A stretch of 35,976 bases of DNA, from contig JAFRKG010000013.1 of assembly GCA_017431845.1 (NCBI GenBank), positions 1 through 35,976 on the forward strand, given 5' to 3'. Position 1 is the stretch's first letter; the number at the start of each line of letters is the position of its first letter. Source of the DNA: Methanosphaera sp. (GTDB lineage: Archaea > Methanobacteriota > Methanobacteria > Methanobacteriales > Methanobacteriaceae). Of this stretch, positions 16,729 to 24,828 are shown one piece after another. A program made the translations under genes and the position numbers. A model generated the notes under the pieces. The model was not told the origin of the DNA and ran no database searches. It worked only from the letters and a program-made list of their open reading frames with translations.

Positions 16729-17730
16729 ATGCTATATTATACAGCAAAACAAAGAATATTGCCATCTTCTCCGAATAATTATTATCGTGAACAAATGCAG
16801 GCGTTAATTAATTCTCAATGGGATAATACTACTATGTTACAAACTATTGATGAAGAATATCCGTTTGCTAGTTTTGAATTCAGAGAAGTAGAAGTTCGTA
16901 TGATTCATGCTTTGGATAAGTCTACAAGACAGAAACAAGGTGATGATTTTAGAGAACTTATCTTTCAAGATATTGATTACACGGTTAATTTAGGTGCTTA
17001 TTATAAGTTTAGTAATGCTTATTGGCTTGCTATTAACTTAGATGAATTAAATAGAACCACGAAAAATGTTATTGTACGCAGATGTAATAATGTTTTAAAG
17101 TGGAAAGATTATGATGGAACTATTTATGAATATCCGTGTGTTTTAGAATATGATGCAACTGCGGCAAGTCCAAGAGTAGACAATAACATTATTACGCCGA
17201 ACAATCGTGTAAGAGTTATTGTGCAAGCAAACAACGATACGCTTTCATTAGTTGTCAATAAACGTTTTCTTTTTGGTGGAAGACCATTTAAGATTATTGG
17301 TTACAATAATTATATGATTGACGAGATTAATGGAAAGCAGTCGATTCTATATATACAAACACAGTTAGATGAGATATCTCCATATGATGATTTTGTAAAC
17401 AATATTGCGTATAATACTAATGTTGAAAATGAAATAGAACAACCATCTGAACCGTTAAATGGTATTATTGTTGAACCTACATTTGATTTTATTAGACAAA
17501 ATTATACTATGAATTTTACTGCCAATTTATACATAGATAATATTAAACAATCAGATATAGTTGAAGCAATAACTTCTGGGGCACCAGAATGGGGCTATGA
17601 ATTTAAGTCATTGGGTAATAATACGTTTAGTTTATTATGTAAAAAAATGACGCAAGTACCATTGCAAATTACTTTTACATGCGGAGATATTACAGATTCC
17701 ATAATGGTTGATTTAAAGTCAATATTTTAA
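16729..17730 (+). CDS. Head-closure/connector protein with C-terminal beta domain
   Basis: The 333-residue protein has CAGGAGGTGGCG before its ATG. The N-terminal two-thirds is beta-rich with FGGRPFKIIGYNNYMIDEINGK, which looks like the head-closure (SPP1 gp16-like) type of fold in phages of this kind. Residues about 245-333 (GIIVEPTFDFIRQNYTM..., FSLLCKKMTQVPLQITFTCG) form a separate Ig-like beta-sandwich. An Asn/Glu/Pro-rich linker (ENEIEQPSEPLN) joins them. The role as a neck protein is inferred. Confidence 0.55.
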   Translation: MLYYTAKQRILPSSPNNYYREQMQALINSQWDNTTMLQTIDEEYPFASFEFREVEVRMIHALDKSTRQKQGDDFRELIFQDIDYTVNLGAYYKFSNAYWLAINLDELNRTTKNVIVRRCNNVLKWKDYDGTIYEYPCVLEYDATAASPRVDNNIITPNNRVRVIVQANNDTLSLVVNKRFLFGGRPFKIIGYNNYMIDEINGKQSILYIQTQLDEISPYDDFVNNIAYNTNVENEIEQPSEPLNGIIVEPTFDFIRQNYTMNFTANLYIDNIKQSDIVEAITSGAPEWGYEFKSLGNNTFSLLCKKMTQVPLQITFTCGDITDSIMVDLKSIF

Positions 17731-17742
17731 TAGGTGAATATT

Positions 17743-18315
17743 ATGGCTATGTATAATGATTTTTTATCTATGCCTTATATTCCTTATCGTATTATAGAAT
17801 ATTTGGCATATAATAATGAGAATTTATGGAAGATATTAAAATATAATACTTATGATTGTTTATCCCAAGAAGATTTAACATTTGAGGAAAAGATGAGTTT
17901 GATTTGGTCACATGAATCAAATCAAGAAGATTATCGTATATTTTTTACTGCGTTAGTAGAAAATATGATACCCACATCAGAAACAATGTTAAAGATATAT
18001 AAAGATGTTACAATTCCTAGAAGTCGTGTTAATGCAATTGCTGGATATGAATTTGATATTTTATATGGTGGCAAAATATCTTTGATTGAATATAATGGCG
18101 TTCCTTGTAATAGGGGTGATGTGTGTGAGGCGGAGATATTATCAACATTAAATGGCATAGAAATTGGGGGTGTTGGTAGACTAGAGTTTAATACTCAGAA
18201 AATCAGTGCTTCAAGGTCTGCATTAAATATTGGTGATAATAAAAATTTTACTGGTACTAGTTTATTACTTGCGGTAGATATCAGTGATATTGGAGATGAT
18301 GAATCTTGCATATAA
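17743..18315 (+). CDS. Neck / tail-completion-like protein
   Basis: ATG 17743 is chosen because AATAGGTGAA lies 6 bases upstream; a GTG at 17734 overlaps that site. The 190-residue product has a helical N-terminus (YRIIEYLAYNNENLWKIL, EEKMSLIW) and a beta-rich C-terminus (GYEFDILYGGKISLIEYNG, VGRLEFNT). It resembles tail-terminator or neck proteins by size, order and content. The last 10 bases overlap the next gene. Not firmly recognised. Confidence 0.5.
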   Translation: MAMYNDFLSMPYIPYRIIEYLAYNNENLWKILKYNTYDCLSQEDLTFEEKMSLIWSHESNQEDYRIFFTALVENMIPTSETMLKIYKDVTIPRSRVNAIAGYEFDILYGGKISLIEYNGVPCNRGDVCEAEILSTLNGIEIGGVGRLEFNTQKISASRSALNIGDNKNFTGTSLLLAVDISDIGDDESCI

Positions 18316-19088
18316 GCGAAGATGAATTATTGCAGAAATATTTACCGTTTGATAAAAGTGTGCCGTATAAAGATTTATTAATTTCGCCAATACGATTAAA
18401 GGATATATATGATGTACAAGAAATTCTAAATATATTACAGATTGATAAGAATAATTTAGGACAAATAGAGTTTATATCTATGTCTAAATTACGTTTTATA
18501 TTAGCTGTAATATCTAATGAAGTAAAATTTCAGCAAGAATTATATACGTTGTTATATAAATCTTTATCAATACCAGACGATGATATTATTAATGTATATG
18601 TTAATGATGATACGGAATATCTGATTATAGGCGGAAAAACATATGATTATGATATTATTGATGAAGACTCTGCTATAAAAATTACAGCAGAAGATTTTGA
18701 TGAAATTGTACGAATTATATTATATCAAAATATTGTTGATTATAGTGATAAATATGTTGACCCAGATGTAAAAAAAGCATATGAAGAATATCAACGATTA
18801 AAAAATAAAAATGCTATAAAAGTACCTATTGAACATAAAATTAATTGTGTTCAATTAAAAACAGGAATGACAAGGGAAACAATCGGAAATTTAACAATAA
18901 GAAATTTTATTCAACTATTTGATATATTAGTTGATGAGAGTGATTATGCGGCGGCAAGAACCGCAGAGTTTAATGGTGTAAAATTTAAAACACCGATTGA
19001 ACATTGGGCATATAAAACTCGTAAAGATAAATACGCCGAAGCATTTTGTGATGCTGATGCTTTTATAGATAAGGTACAAAGCGTATAA
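18306..19088 (+). CDS. Hypothetical tail-region protein
   Basis: The likely start is TTG 18306, overlapping the upstream stop, with TGGAGATG 8 to 10 bases upstream. The 260-residue product is acidic and mixed helix/beta (SKLRFILAVISNEVKFQQELYTLLY, first part helical; EYLIIGGKTYDYDII), with a helical C-terminus. The location, right before the tail tube gene, suits a tail-terminator or neck protein. I do not recognise a family. Confidence 0.5.
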   Translation: MHISEDELLQKYLPFDKSVPYKDLLISPIRLKDIYDVQEILNILQIDKNNLGQIEFISMSKLRFILAVISNEVKFQQELYTLLYKSLSIPDDDIINVYVNDDTEYLIIGGKTYDYDIIDEDSAIKITAEDFDEIVRIILYQNIVDYSDKYVDPDVKKAYEEYQRLKNKNAIKVPIEHKINCVQLKTGMTRETIGNLTIRNFIQLFDILVDESDYAAARTAEFNGVKFKTPIEHWAYKTRKDKYAEAFCDADAFIDKVQSV

Positions 19089-19120
19089 GTTAAATATATA
19101 AAGTAAAGGAGATAATTATT

Positions 19121-20197
19121 ATGAAAGCTTTTTTAGCTAATGTAATGGATGCTTATGTGTATTCAGGCGACCAACTTCTGTTTACATCAAAGGCTCTGAC
19201 TGATTCAAGTATCTCTATTGGAATTACAGCAGAAGAAGTTCGTGGTGGTAAGGGAAACAAGTTAATTGGTAGATATTTCCACGATTCAAGCTTCGGACTT
19301 GAACTCCAAGATGCTTTATTTGAATTAGGCTATATTGCGCATAATGTAGGTTCTCAAGTAGTTTCTGGCACAAATGGTGCTCTTACAGAAGAGCAGGTTG
19401 TTGCTAGTGGTGCTGGAGCACTTTCTGTAAGTGGTACTCCTTATGACTTCCTTTCACTTGGCACTATTGGTTGGGTTGCAGTCCCAGGTAGTGATGCATG
19501 GAGTACATTTACATTTAATGGACAAAGCGCAACTGGTGTTACTCTTGCAGATGGTTCATCTCTGATTGAGGGAGATACATATTGTGTTAAGTATATGGCA
19601 GAAGCCGCCTGTGACGAAGTAATAATTAGTGCTGATTTCGTACCTGATGAAGTAAGCGTTGTTCTTAAGGGCGACCTTTATAAAGCTTCAAGAGGTAATG
19701 ATATTTCTACATCTTCAGTGATTGGACACATTGAAGTAGATGTGCCGAGATTCCAACTTGAAGGGTCTATGGATATAACTCTCTCCAGTTCAGGTGCGGC
19801 TCAGATTCCGTTCTCTGGACAAGCTCTTGCTACTTCTGATGCAAGTGCAGGATGTGAAGGTGGTGGATATTATGCTGTTATTAAGAAGTTTGAGACAAGT
19901 GCTAATTGGTACGACAGTCTTGTAGCATTTGCTCTTGAAGGTTCTGATAGTATTTCAGTTTCTACTGGTGCGACCAAGAAGCTTAATATTTATGGTATTT
20001 ATGCTAATGGTTCTGCTAAGTTAATTAATAGTTCCAATCTTAAGTTTACAACTTCAGGAAGTATTGGTACTATTACAGATGGAGTATTAACTGCGGCTAA
20101 TAGTGCTGGTACTGGTACTATTACTGTAGAATGCAGTGGCACAACTAATCCGAAACCATCAGTACAGCTTGTAATTAATGTGGCTGTAACGGCTTAA
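19121..20197 (+). CDS. Major tail tube protein with Ig-like C-terminus
   Basis: The 358-residue protein has AAAGGAGATAATTATT before the ATG and codon use of a strongly expressed gene. It opens with a beta-rich tube-like region (LTDSSISIGITAEEVRGGKGNKLI, DSSFGLELQDALFELGYIA), the pattern of Firmicute phage tube proteins. A second domain spans about residues 110-270. The C-terminal about 85 residues (SISVSTGATKKLNIYGIYANG... FTTSGSIGTITDGVLTAA... GTGTITVEC) are a bacterial Ig-like (Big_2-type) domain, likely displayed on the tail surface. A terminator follows, as expected for an abundantly made virion protein. Confidence 0.75.
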   Translation: MKAFLANVMDAYVYSGDQLLFTSKALTDSSISIGITAEEVRGGKGNKLIGRYFHDSSFGLELQDALFELGYIAHNVGSQVVSGTNGALTEEQVVASGAGALSVSGTPYDFLSLGTIGWVAVPGSDAWSTFTFNGQSATGVTLADGSSLIEGDTYCVKYMAEAACDEVIISADFVPDEVSVVLKGDLYKASRGNDISTSSVIGHIEVDVPRFQLEGSMDITLSSSGAAQIPFSGQALATSDASAGCEGGGYYAVIKKFETSANWYDSLVAFALEGSDSISVSTGATKKLNIYGIYANGSAKLINSSNLKFTTSGSIGTITDGVLTAANSAGTGTITVECSGTTNPKPSVQLVINVAVTA

Positions 20198-20213
20198 TTA
20201 AATATAAAAGAAA

Positions 20214-20250
20214 GGGGAGAATTATGATTAATATTCTCCCCATTTTTTTA
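20214..20250 (+). terminator. Rho-independent terminator after the tube gene
   Basis: GGGGAGAAT and ATTCTCCCC form a perfect 9-bp stem with a 10-base loop, followed by A and seven T. It closes the tube-gene transcript and sits immediately before the small ORF/MazF-like pair. Confidence 0.88.
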
Positions 20251-20264
20251 TTGGAGAATGTATA

Positions 20265-20435
20265 ATGAAAAGTATAAATTGTCCATATGGAGAAATAATG
20301 AAACAAGGTTCACGGTCATGGATTCAATGTAGTAAAACTAATATGTCATGTATGTTTCAAAGATATTGTACATATAAAAAATCTGTAGTTTTTTCTACGC
20401 AAGCAAGTGGATGTAAATTGAGAAATGATGAATAA
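20265..20435 (+). CDS. Small Cys-rich protein upstream of the MazF-like gene
   Basis: This 56-residue ORF has TTGGAGAATG upstream with good spacing. It contains five cysteines (CPYG, WIQCSK, SCMF, RYCTY, SGCKL) and several Lys, suggesting a small zinc-binding fold. Its end overlaps the following MazF-like gene by 11 bases, the arrangement of coupled toxin-antitoxin pairs, so it is an antitoxin candidate. It does not look like MazE and could equally be a small regulatory or zinc-ribbon protein. It is the only gene between a strong terminator and the toxin-like gene. Confidence 0.6.
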   Translation: MKSINCPYGEIMKQGSRSWIQCSKTNMSCMFQRYCTYKKSVVFSTQASGCKLRNDE

Positions 20436-20784
20436 AAACGGAAGAGTATGTTTTCAATGGAGTGTATATTTAATTGACCTTGGCGAAAGTGGTAATAATA
20501 TACAAGAAGGATTAAGACCTTGTATATGTGTATCTAATGATATTAATAATACTTGGTCTAACAATGTACAGTTTATTCCATTGACTACACAACATAAAAA
20601 TAACTTGCCCACACATTATGTTTTAAGAAGAAATAATTATCCTTTTTTAAAAGAAGATAGCACTGTGTTAGCGGAGCAATTAAATATATGTTCGATTGAA
20701 AATGTTGTTCGTTTTTTAGGGCGAGTTAATAAAGAAGATATTGAAAATATTAAAGAATGTATTAGATTACAATTTGATTTATAA
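20425..20784 (+). CDS. MazF/PemK-like endoribonuclease
   Basis: The 119-residue product follows the MazF/PemK pattern: WSVYLIDLGES start, EGLRPCICVSND (the GxxRPxxVxSND-like segment), VQFIPLTTQ (VxPxTS/T segment), LPTHYVLR and LKEDSTVLAEQLN (the DSxxxxxQ signature), ending in a helix. MazF-type enzymes cut mRNA at short motifs; catalytic residues are usually an Arg and a Thr/Ser, here R of LRP and T of LTT. Start could be either of two adjacent ATGs (20425, 20428). Its location inside the tail genes, behind a terminator, marks it as a cargo gene. Possible roles are host takeover or defence against other phages; these are inference. Confidence 0.82.
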   Translation: MMNKNGRVCFQWSVYLIDLGESGNNIQEGLRPCICVSNDINNTWSNNVQFIPLTTQHKNNLPTHYVLRRNNYPFLKEDSTVLAEQLNICSIENVVRFLGRVNKEDIENIKECIRLQFDL

Positions 20785-20807
20785 TTCTCTGAAAGGAGAG
20801 ATGAAAT

Positions 20808-21347
20808 ATGGCAATTGCGAAATGTGGTGGACTTATTCTTGATGGGTCTACTTTAAAGATGGTAAATGGAATTGTTACTGTTTTGAGTGGTAGCCCGACA
20901 TCTAGTGTTGTTGCAAATTGTGGCGGTATTTTATTTGATGCTACATATTTTAAAAAAATTGGTAATGTTATTACCGATAAGAATGCAACAAGTGTATCTG
21001 TAGTTATGGTCGCTGATTGTGGTGGATTAATGCTTGATGCGGCTCATTTTGATGTGGTAAATGGTGAACTTACATTTGATAAACTTGATAGTGATGCAGA
21101 TATTACTAAATTTGTAGTTGCAAATGTTGAAGCTACAATTAGCGGTACAACTATTACTGTTGAAGTACCAAACGGTACAGATGTAACTAAATTAAAACCA
21201 ACTATTACCATTAGTAAGGATGCTACTGTTTCACCAGTAAGTGGTGCTGAAACAGACTTTACCAACCCAGTTAGTTATGTTGTAACTGCTGAAGATGGTA
21301 TAACAAAGAAAACTTATACTGTAACAATTACTGTTGCTGAAGCGTAA
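20808..21347 (+). CDS. Minor tail protein with three CGG repeats
   Basis: The 179-residue product has three imperfect N-terminal repeats: KCGGLILDGSTLKMVNG, NCGGILFDATYFKKIGN and DCGGLMLDAAHFDVVNG (around residues 5, 37 and 69). The C-terminal half (about 95-179) resembles a DUF5018-type/Ig-like beta domain, with ATISGTTITVEVPNGTDVT and a KKTYTVTITVAEA end. GAAAGGAGAGATGAAAT precedes the ATG. The repeats could form a small beta-array. A tail-surface role fits its position but is not proven. Confidence 0.6.
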   Translation: MAIAKCGGLILDGSTLKMVNGIVTVLSGSPTSSVVANCGGILFDATYFKKIGNVITDKNATSVSVVMVADCGGLMLDAAHFDVVNGELTFDKLDSDADITKFVVANVEATISGTTITVEVPNGTDVTKLKPTITISKDATVSPVSGAETDFTNPVSYVVTAEDGITKKTYTVTITVAEA

Positions 21348-21355
21348 TGAATATA

Positions 21356-21383
21356 ATGTGGGTGGGATTATTCTCGCCCACAT
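21356..21383 (+). terminator. Terminator-like hairpin
   Basis: The bases can form a 12-bp stem (A56-T83 through A67-T72 by last two digits, with two G-U pairs) and a TTAT loop. There is no T-run (ACATAAGG follows), so it may instead stabilise the upstream message. Confidence 0.5.
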
Positions 21384-21406
21384 AAGGAATTAAAAGGAGA
21401 TATATT

Positions 21407-21865
21407 ATGTTGAATTTAACATATGATAAAAAAGTACATATTGAAAAGTGGAACATTGATGTTATTCCATATCTTACTATAGATGAAATGACTAATATTA
21501 TTAATGACCTTTTAAATTGCAATAATGGTTTAGAGCGCGATTTAAGATTGATTGCTGATATTCTTGTAGCATGTACAGATTTATATAATGATAAAGAAGA
21601 TGTGCATTATACATATGAGGATATTTTATATTCTGGATTATGGTATGACATTCTTGATGCTTGTCCAATTCTTAGAAGTAATATAGATACTATTTACAGA
21701 GAAGTTGGTGATACATTAAGTTTAAATAGGTCATTAATGTATCTTATTGATTCTGCTACACATATAGTTGAAAGTGTTGATGTTGAAAAACTTGATTTAA
21801 GTAAGCTTGATGTAAAGAGTATAAATCAAATTATTAAAAACATAGTTAAAAAGATTGGAGAATAA
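21407..21865 (+). CDS. Tail-assembly chaperone-position protein
   Basis: The 152-residue acidic, helical protein has AAAAGGAGATATATT before its ATG. Content (EMTNIINDLLNCNNGLERDLRLIADILVAC) and the site between tail tube and tape measure match the slot of gpG-like tail-assembly chaperones. No convincing slippery heptamer joins it to the next ORF, which starts two bases after the stop. Function is inferred from position. Confidence 0.5.
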   Translation: MLNLTYDKKVHIEKWNIDVIPYLTIDEMTNIINDLLNCNNGLERDLRLIADILVACTDLYNDKEDVHYTYEDILYSGLWYDILDACPILRSNIDTIYREVGDTLSLNRSLMYLIDSATHIVESVDVEKLDLSKLDVKSINQIIKNIVKKIGE

Positions 21866-21867
21866 TT

Positions 21868-22386
21868 ATGGCTCCTGTTGCAAGTAATGATGCAGAACTT
21901 GCCGCTATATTAGCACCGCCTGTTATGCAGGGGTTGCAAATTGTAGGTGATATGTTTATTAGTCCTATGGCTGAGATAGAAATTTCAAGTCGTGTTGGTC
22001 GTGGTAGCCAATATGTTGCCAATCAAGGCGGTAGTTTATCAAGAGCGTGGACTACCAAGACAAGTATTGGTGGCGGTTTTAATTTAGGTATTATGGAATT
22101 TTATTTTGATAAAGGTAAAGTTTCACATGTAGCATCAACTGGTCAACATGTAACTCCGCAATGGATAAATGATGGACATGGTGGAGTTTATGAAAACTAT
22201 GATTTTGAGACTGCTGATAATATTGCGGCAATTGTCGATTTAGGTGGCGGTGGATTTAAACTGGGTCCAGAGAACCCTACTTTTCAAGCAACTCACTTTT
22301 GGGATGCAATGTTGAGTAGATATCGTTCAAGTGAACGAAGATGGATAACTGCTGGATTAAGGTCTGCTGGATTACCTGTCATGTAA
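21868..22386 (+). CDS. Hypothetical tail protein
   Basis: The 172-residue product is Gly-rich with SSRVGRGSQYVANQGGSL, GGGFNLGIMEFYFDKG, GGGGFKLG and an ending with FWDAMLSRYRSSERRW and GLRSAGLPV. GGAGAATAATT precedes the ATG, coupling it to the upstream gene. It lies in the tail module before a RuvC-like gene and the tape measure. I do not recognise it; a minor tail or capping protein is plausible. Confidence 0.5.
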   Translation: MAPVASNDAELAAILAPPVMQGLQIVGDMFISPMAEIEISSRVGRGSQYVANQGGSLSRAWTTKTSIGGGFNLGIMEFYFDKGKVSHVASTGQHVTPQWINDGHGGVYENYDFETADNIAAIVDLGGGGFKLGPENPTFQATHFWDAMLSRYRSSERRWITAGLRSAGLPVM

Positions 22387-22398
22387 GGAAGGAATAAA

Positions 22399-22905
22399 AT
22401 GATAAGAATGGGATTAGATGGCTCAACCAAATGTTCTGGTTGGTGCATATTTGATGATGATAAATTACTTTATCATGGAAAAATTATTGCTGATAAAAAT
22501 TTAGAATGGAGAGAACGTGTTGTTTATATGATGAATCAAATCGCTGTATTAATTAAGGAATATAAAGTTGAAGAACTTTGCGTAGAACTTCCTGTTAAAA
22601 CTATAGCGAATGTAAATACATTAGAACAATTGTTCTCATTACATGGAGCAATTTTAGGTGTGGCATCTGCATTACATATTAAATTTACGCCAGTTAATGT
22701 AAATACTTGGCGTAAAGAATTAGGTTTATTAACTGATATACCAAAAGATACTAAGGATAAAAGAAGTATTTTAAAAGAACGCAGTGTTAATTTGGCTAAT
22801 GAACTTTATGATTTAAATTTAGTTTGGAAGTCTAAGGCTTCTAAAGATAATGATGATGATATATCTGATGCTATTTTAATTGCTCATACTGTTATACATA
22901 AATAA
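22399..22905 (+). CDS. RuvC-like Holliday-junction resolvase
   Basis: The 168-residue product has the RuvC/RNase H-fold active-site pattern: MGLDGSTKCSGW (first Asp, about residue 7), LCVELP (Glu, about 63), and a terminal DDDISDAILIA (last acidic residues, about 150). VNVNTWRKELGL suits a RuvC-like middle. Such enzymes in phages resolve branched DNA before packaging. Odd is its place within the tail module, between a tail gene and the tape measure. AAGGAAGGAATAAA precedes the ATG. Confidence 0.85.
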   Translation: MIRMGLDGSTKCSGWCIFDDDKLLYHGKIIADKNLEWRERVVYMMNQIAVLIKEYKVEELCVELPVKTIANVNTLEQLFSLHGAILGVASALHIKFTPVNVNTWRKELGLLTDIPKDTKDKRSILKERSVNLANELYDLNLVWKSKASKDNDDDISDAILIAHTVIHK

Positions 22906-22929
22906 TAATATAAGAAAGGTGAGGTTTGT

Positions 22930-23274
22930 ATGGCAGGAAATTATAAAATTAAGATTGAGCCTATACTAAATACTGCTTCACTTAATAAGCAATTAAATCA
23001 AACCAAACAACTTAAGCTTTCTGGTGCTGGAAGGGCGGCAGGAGATTCTTATGGTAGTGGGTTTGCAAGAGCCTTAAAGGAAAGATTTAAATACTCTATA
23101 GCCAACGCATTGATTTATGGTACGCAAAATGCCATAAAAGATATGGTAGCTAATGTTAGAGAATTAGATGCGGCTCAAACTGAATTAAAGAAAGTAACTG
23201 ATTTATCTGGTAAGTCTTTAAAAGATTTTACTAATCAGGCATATGAAGTTGGAAGTCGAGTTGCAAAGACGGGC
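22930..23274 (+). CDS. Tape measure protein, exon 1
   Basis: Exon 1 encodes the first 115 residues, ending VAKTG. The site AGAAAGGTGAGG lies before the ATG. IKIEPILNTASLNKQLNQTKQLKL and RELDAAQTELKKVTDLSG are typical tape-measure starts. In the genome the frame runs a few codons more to TAA 23287-23289. Joined to exon 2 at 24829 it reads VAKTGTEIVQASTEFAKMG, a smooth tape-measure sequence. The 5' junction with C at its end is unusual for a group I intron. Confidence 0.82.
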
Positions 23275-23442
23275 AAAGTATGTGCCTAAATGTATAGTAA
23301 TATGCATTGAAATACAACCCTAAACCCAGTAAATCCTAAAGCTATTATAACTACAACATAGTCATGAAATAAAGACAAGTGTGAATGTGGGAAACTATAA
23401 AAATATAATAGATGATATATGATAGAAATATCTAAGTGTTGC

Positions 23443-23471
23443 TTGACATATTATGTTTATTATGATATAAT
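23443..23471 (+). promoter_or_regulatory. Sigma-A promoter inside the tape-measure intron
   Basis: TTGACA (23443-23448) and TATAAT (23466-23471) are exact consensus and 17 bases apart. Transcripts would start near 23478, leaving a leader of about 220 bases, including the P7 region, before the endonuclease ATG at 23698. Confidence 0.75.
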
Positions 23472-23697
23472 TATGTTGGGAAAATGGATGTTTGGGTGCA
23501 AAGCTTTGAATAGAAGTGTGTCAAGAGACTATCCCATAGGTGACGTTAATCACAATAGGAGTAGGGCTTAAGCAAGTGGGTGAAATTCCCTTAAATCGAA
23601 ATGGGTTGCCCCTAACATGTAATGATGAGGGTGAAGAAATAGTCCGTACTCATTTGTAATGAATGAGAAATAATTTTGTTAATATAAAGGGAATAAA

Positions 23698-24801
23698 ATG
23701 AATTATAATGAAGTATATCAAAGATTCAAAGAAAAAGGATTAATATTATTAGATAAACAGTATATCAGAAATGATGTTAGTATGAAATGTATGGATAAAG
23801 ATGGATATTTATTTTCAATTAGTTTGAATAATTTAGATAAATTTAAATTAAATAAAATTGCTGATAATAGAAATCCGTATGTATTATATAATATTCAAAG
23901 ATATATTGATTTAAACACCGATGGTGCAACTGTTTTAAATACGGAGTGGCACAGTGCGAAAAAGGATAAGGTAAAATTACAATGTAATAATTGTAAGAAT
24001 ATTTTTGAATTAACATGGGCATATATTCATCGTAGAAATATGGTAACATGTCCTTTTTGTGCTAAAAAGAATGGTTCTCTAAAAAGATTAAATATAATAG
24101 AAGTTAAACAAAGACTTAATAGTTATGGTTTAAAATTGTTAGATAATTGTTATATATCTAATAATTCAAAATTATTATGTGAAGATAATGATGGATACTT
24201 AGTATATATTAAAATAATGAATTTAGGTAAAAAACCTTATAGGTTTTCTACAAAATTTAATAAAGAAAATTATATATATAATGTTAATCATTATTTTGAG
24301 TTACATAATATTAATTGTAAGGCTTTATATTTGAATGGGGAAAAACAAGGTGAAGCAGATGTAATTATTTGTCAATGTGAATGTGGTAATGAATTTCATA
24401 CCACATTAGATAGTATCAAACAGGGACAATATAGATGTCAATGTTGTTCAAAGCATATTTCTAAAGCAGAATATAAAATGATACAGTGGTTAAATGAACA
24501 TCAAATTCAATATATTCATCAATATAAAACAGAACAATGTAAAATAAAACGTTGTTTACCATTTGATTTTTATATTCCTAATTTAAATTTAATTATAGAA
24601 ATAGATGGAGAACAACATAAAAAACCAACTCCATTTGGTGGAGATTGGGATAATGCTTATATTGCATATAAACACACTGTTAAATCTGATGATATTAAAA
24701 ATAAGTATTGCGAAGAAAATAATATTAAATTAATCCGATTGGAATCTAAATTGTTTCGTAATAATCAATATAAAGAAATTTTAACAAAATTATTTTATTA
24801 G
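23698..24801 (+). CDS. Intron-encoded EDxHD-like homing endonuclease
   Basis: The 367-residue product has two internal repeats (QRFKEKGLILLDKQYI and QRLNSYGLKLLDNCYI, each followed by DGYL), two zinc-ribbon-like units (CNNC...CPFC and CQCECG...CQCC), and a C-terminal nuclease with PFDFYIPNLNLIIEIDGEQHKK, then D-x-x-K and IKLIRLE. The I-E-x-DG-x-x-H pattern marks a PD-(D/E)XK/EDxHD fold. TATAAAGGGAATAAA precedes the ATG. It is not a close relative of the other two intron enzymes beyond the nuclease core. Homing at the tape-measure gene is the expected role. Confidence 0.8.
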   Translation: MNYNEVYQRFKEKGLILLDKQYIRNDVSMKCMDKDGYLFSISLNNLDKFKLNKIADNRNPYVLYNIQRYIDLNTDGATVLNTEWHSAKKDKVKLQCNNCKNIFELTWAYIHRRNMVTCPFCAKKNGSLKRLNIIEVKQRLNSYGLKLLDNCYISNNSKLLCEDNDGYLVYIKIMNLGKKPYRFSTKFNKENYIYNVNHYFELHNINCKALYLNGEKQGEADVIICQCECGNEFHTTLDSIKQGQYRCQCCSKHISKAEYKMIQWLNEHQIQYIHQYKTEQCKIKRCLPFDFYIPNLNLIIEIDGEQHKKPTPFGGDWDNAYIAYKHTVKSDDIKNKYCEENNIKLIRLESKLFRNNQYKEILTKLFY

Positions 24802-24828
24802 AGTAGCGACCTAATAAAAGTATTATAG

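Larger units (their letters stand above)
23275..24828 (+). mobile_element. Group I intron in the tape measure gene
   Basis: The 1554-base intron has P7-like strands AGAGACTATCCC (about 23524-23535) and AAATAGTCCG (23637-23646), both before the endonuclease ORF. The ORF is therefore in the P9 region, unlike the other two introns. The exon junction bases GGGC|ACA can pair with UGUGCCU starting at 23281, which serves as guide for both P1 and P10. Terminal G is 24828. Only short stretches (AATCCTAAAGC) match the other two introns, so it looks independently acquired. A perfect promoter lies at 23443-23471. Confidence 0.85.

Noticed and set aside
21835-21890. Programmed -1 frameshift joining 21407-21865 to 21868-22386
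   Set aside because: GTTAAAAAGATT near the end does not give a proper X-XXY-YYZ slip site in frame, and the second ORF has its own ribosome site and ATG.
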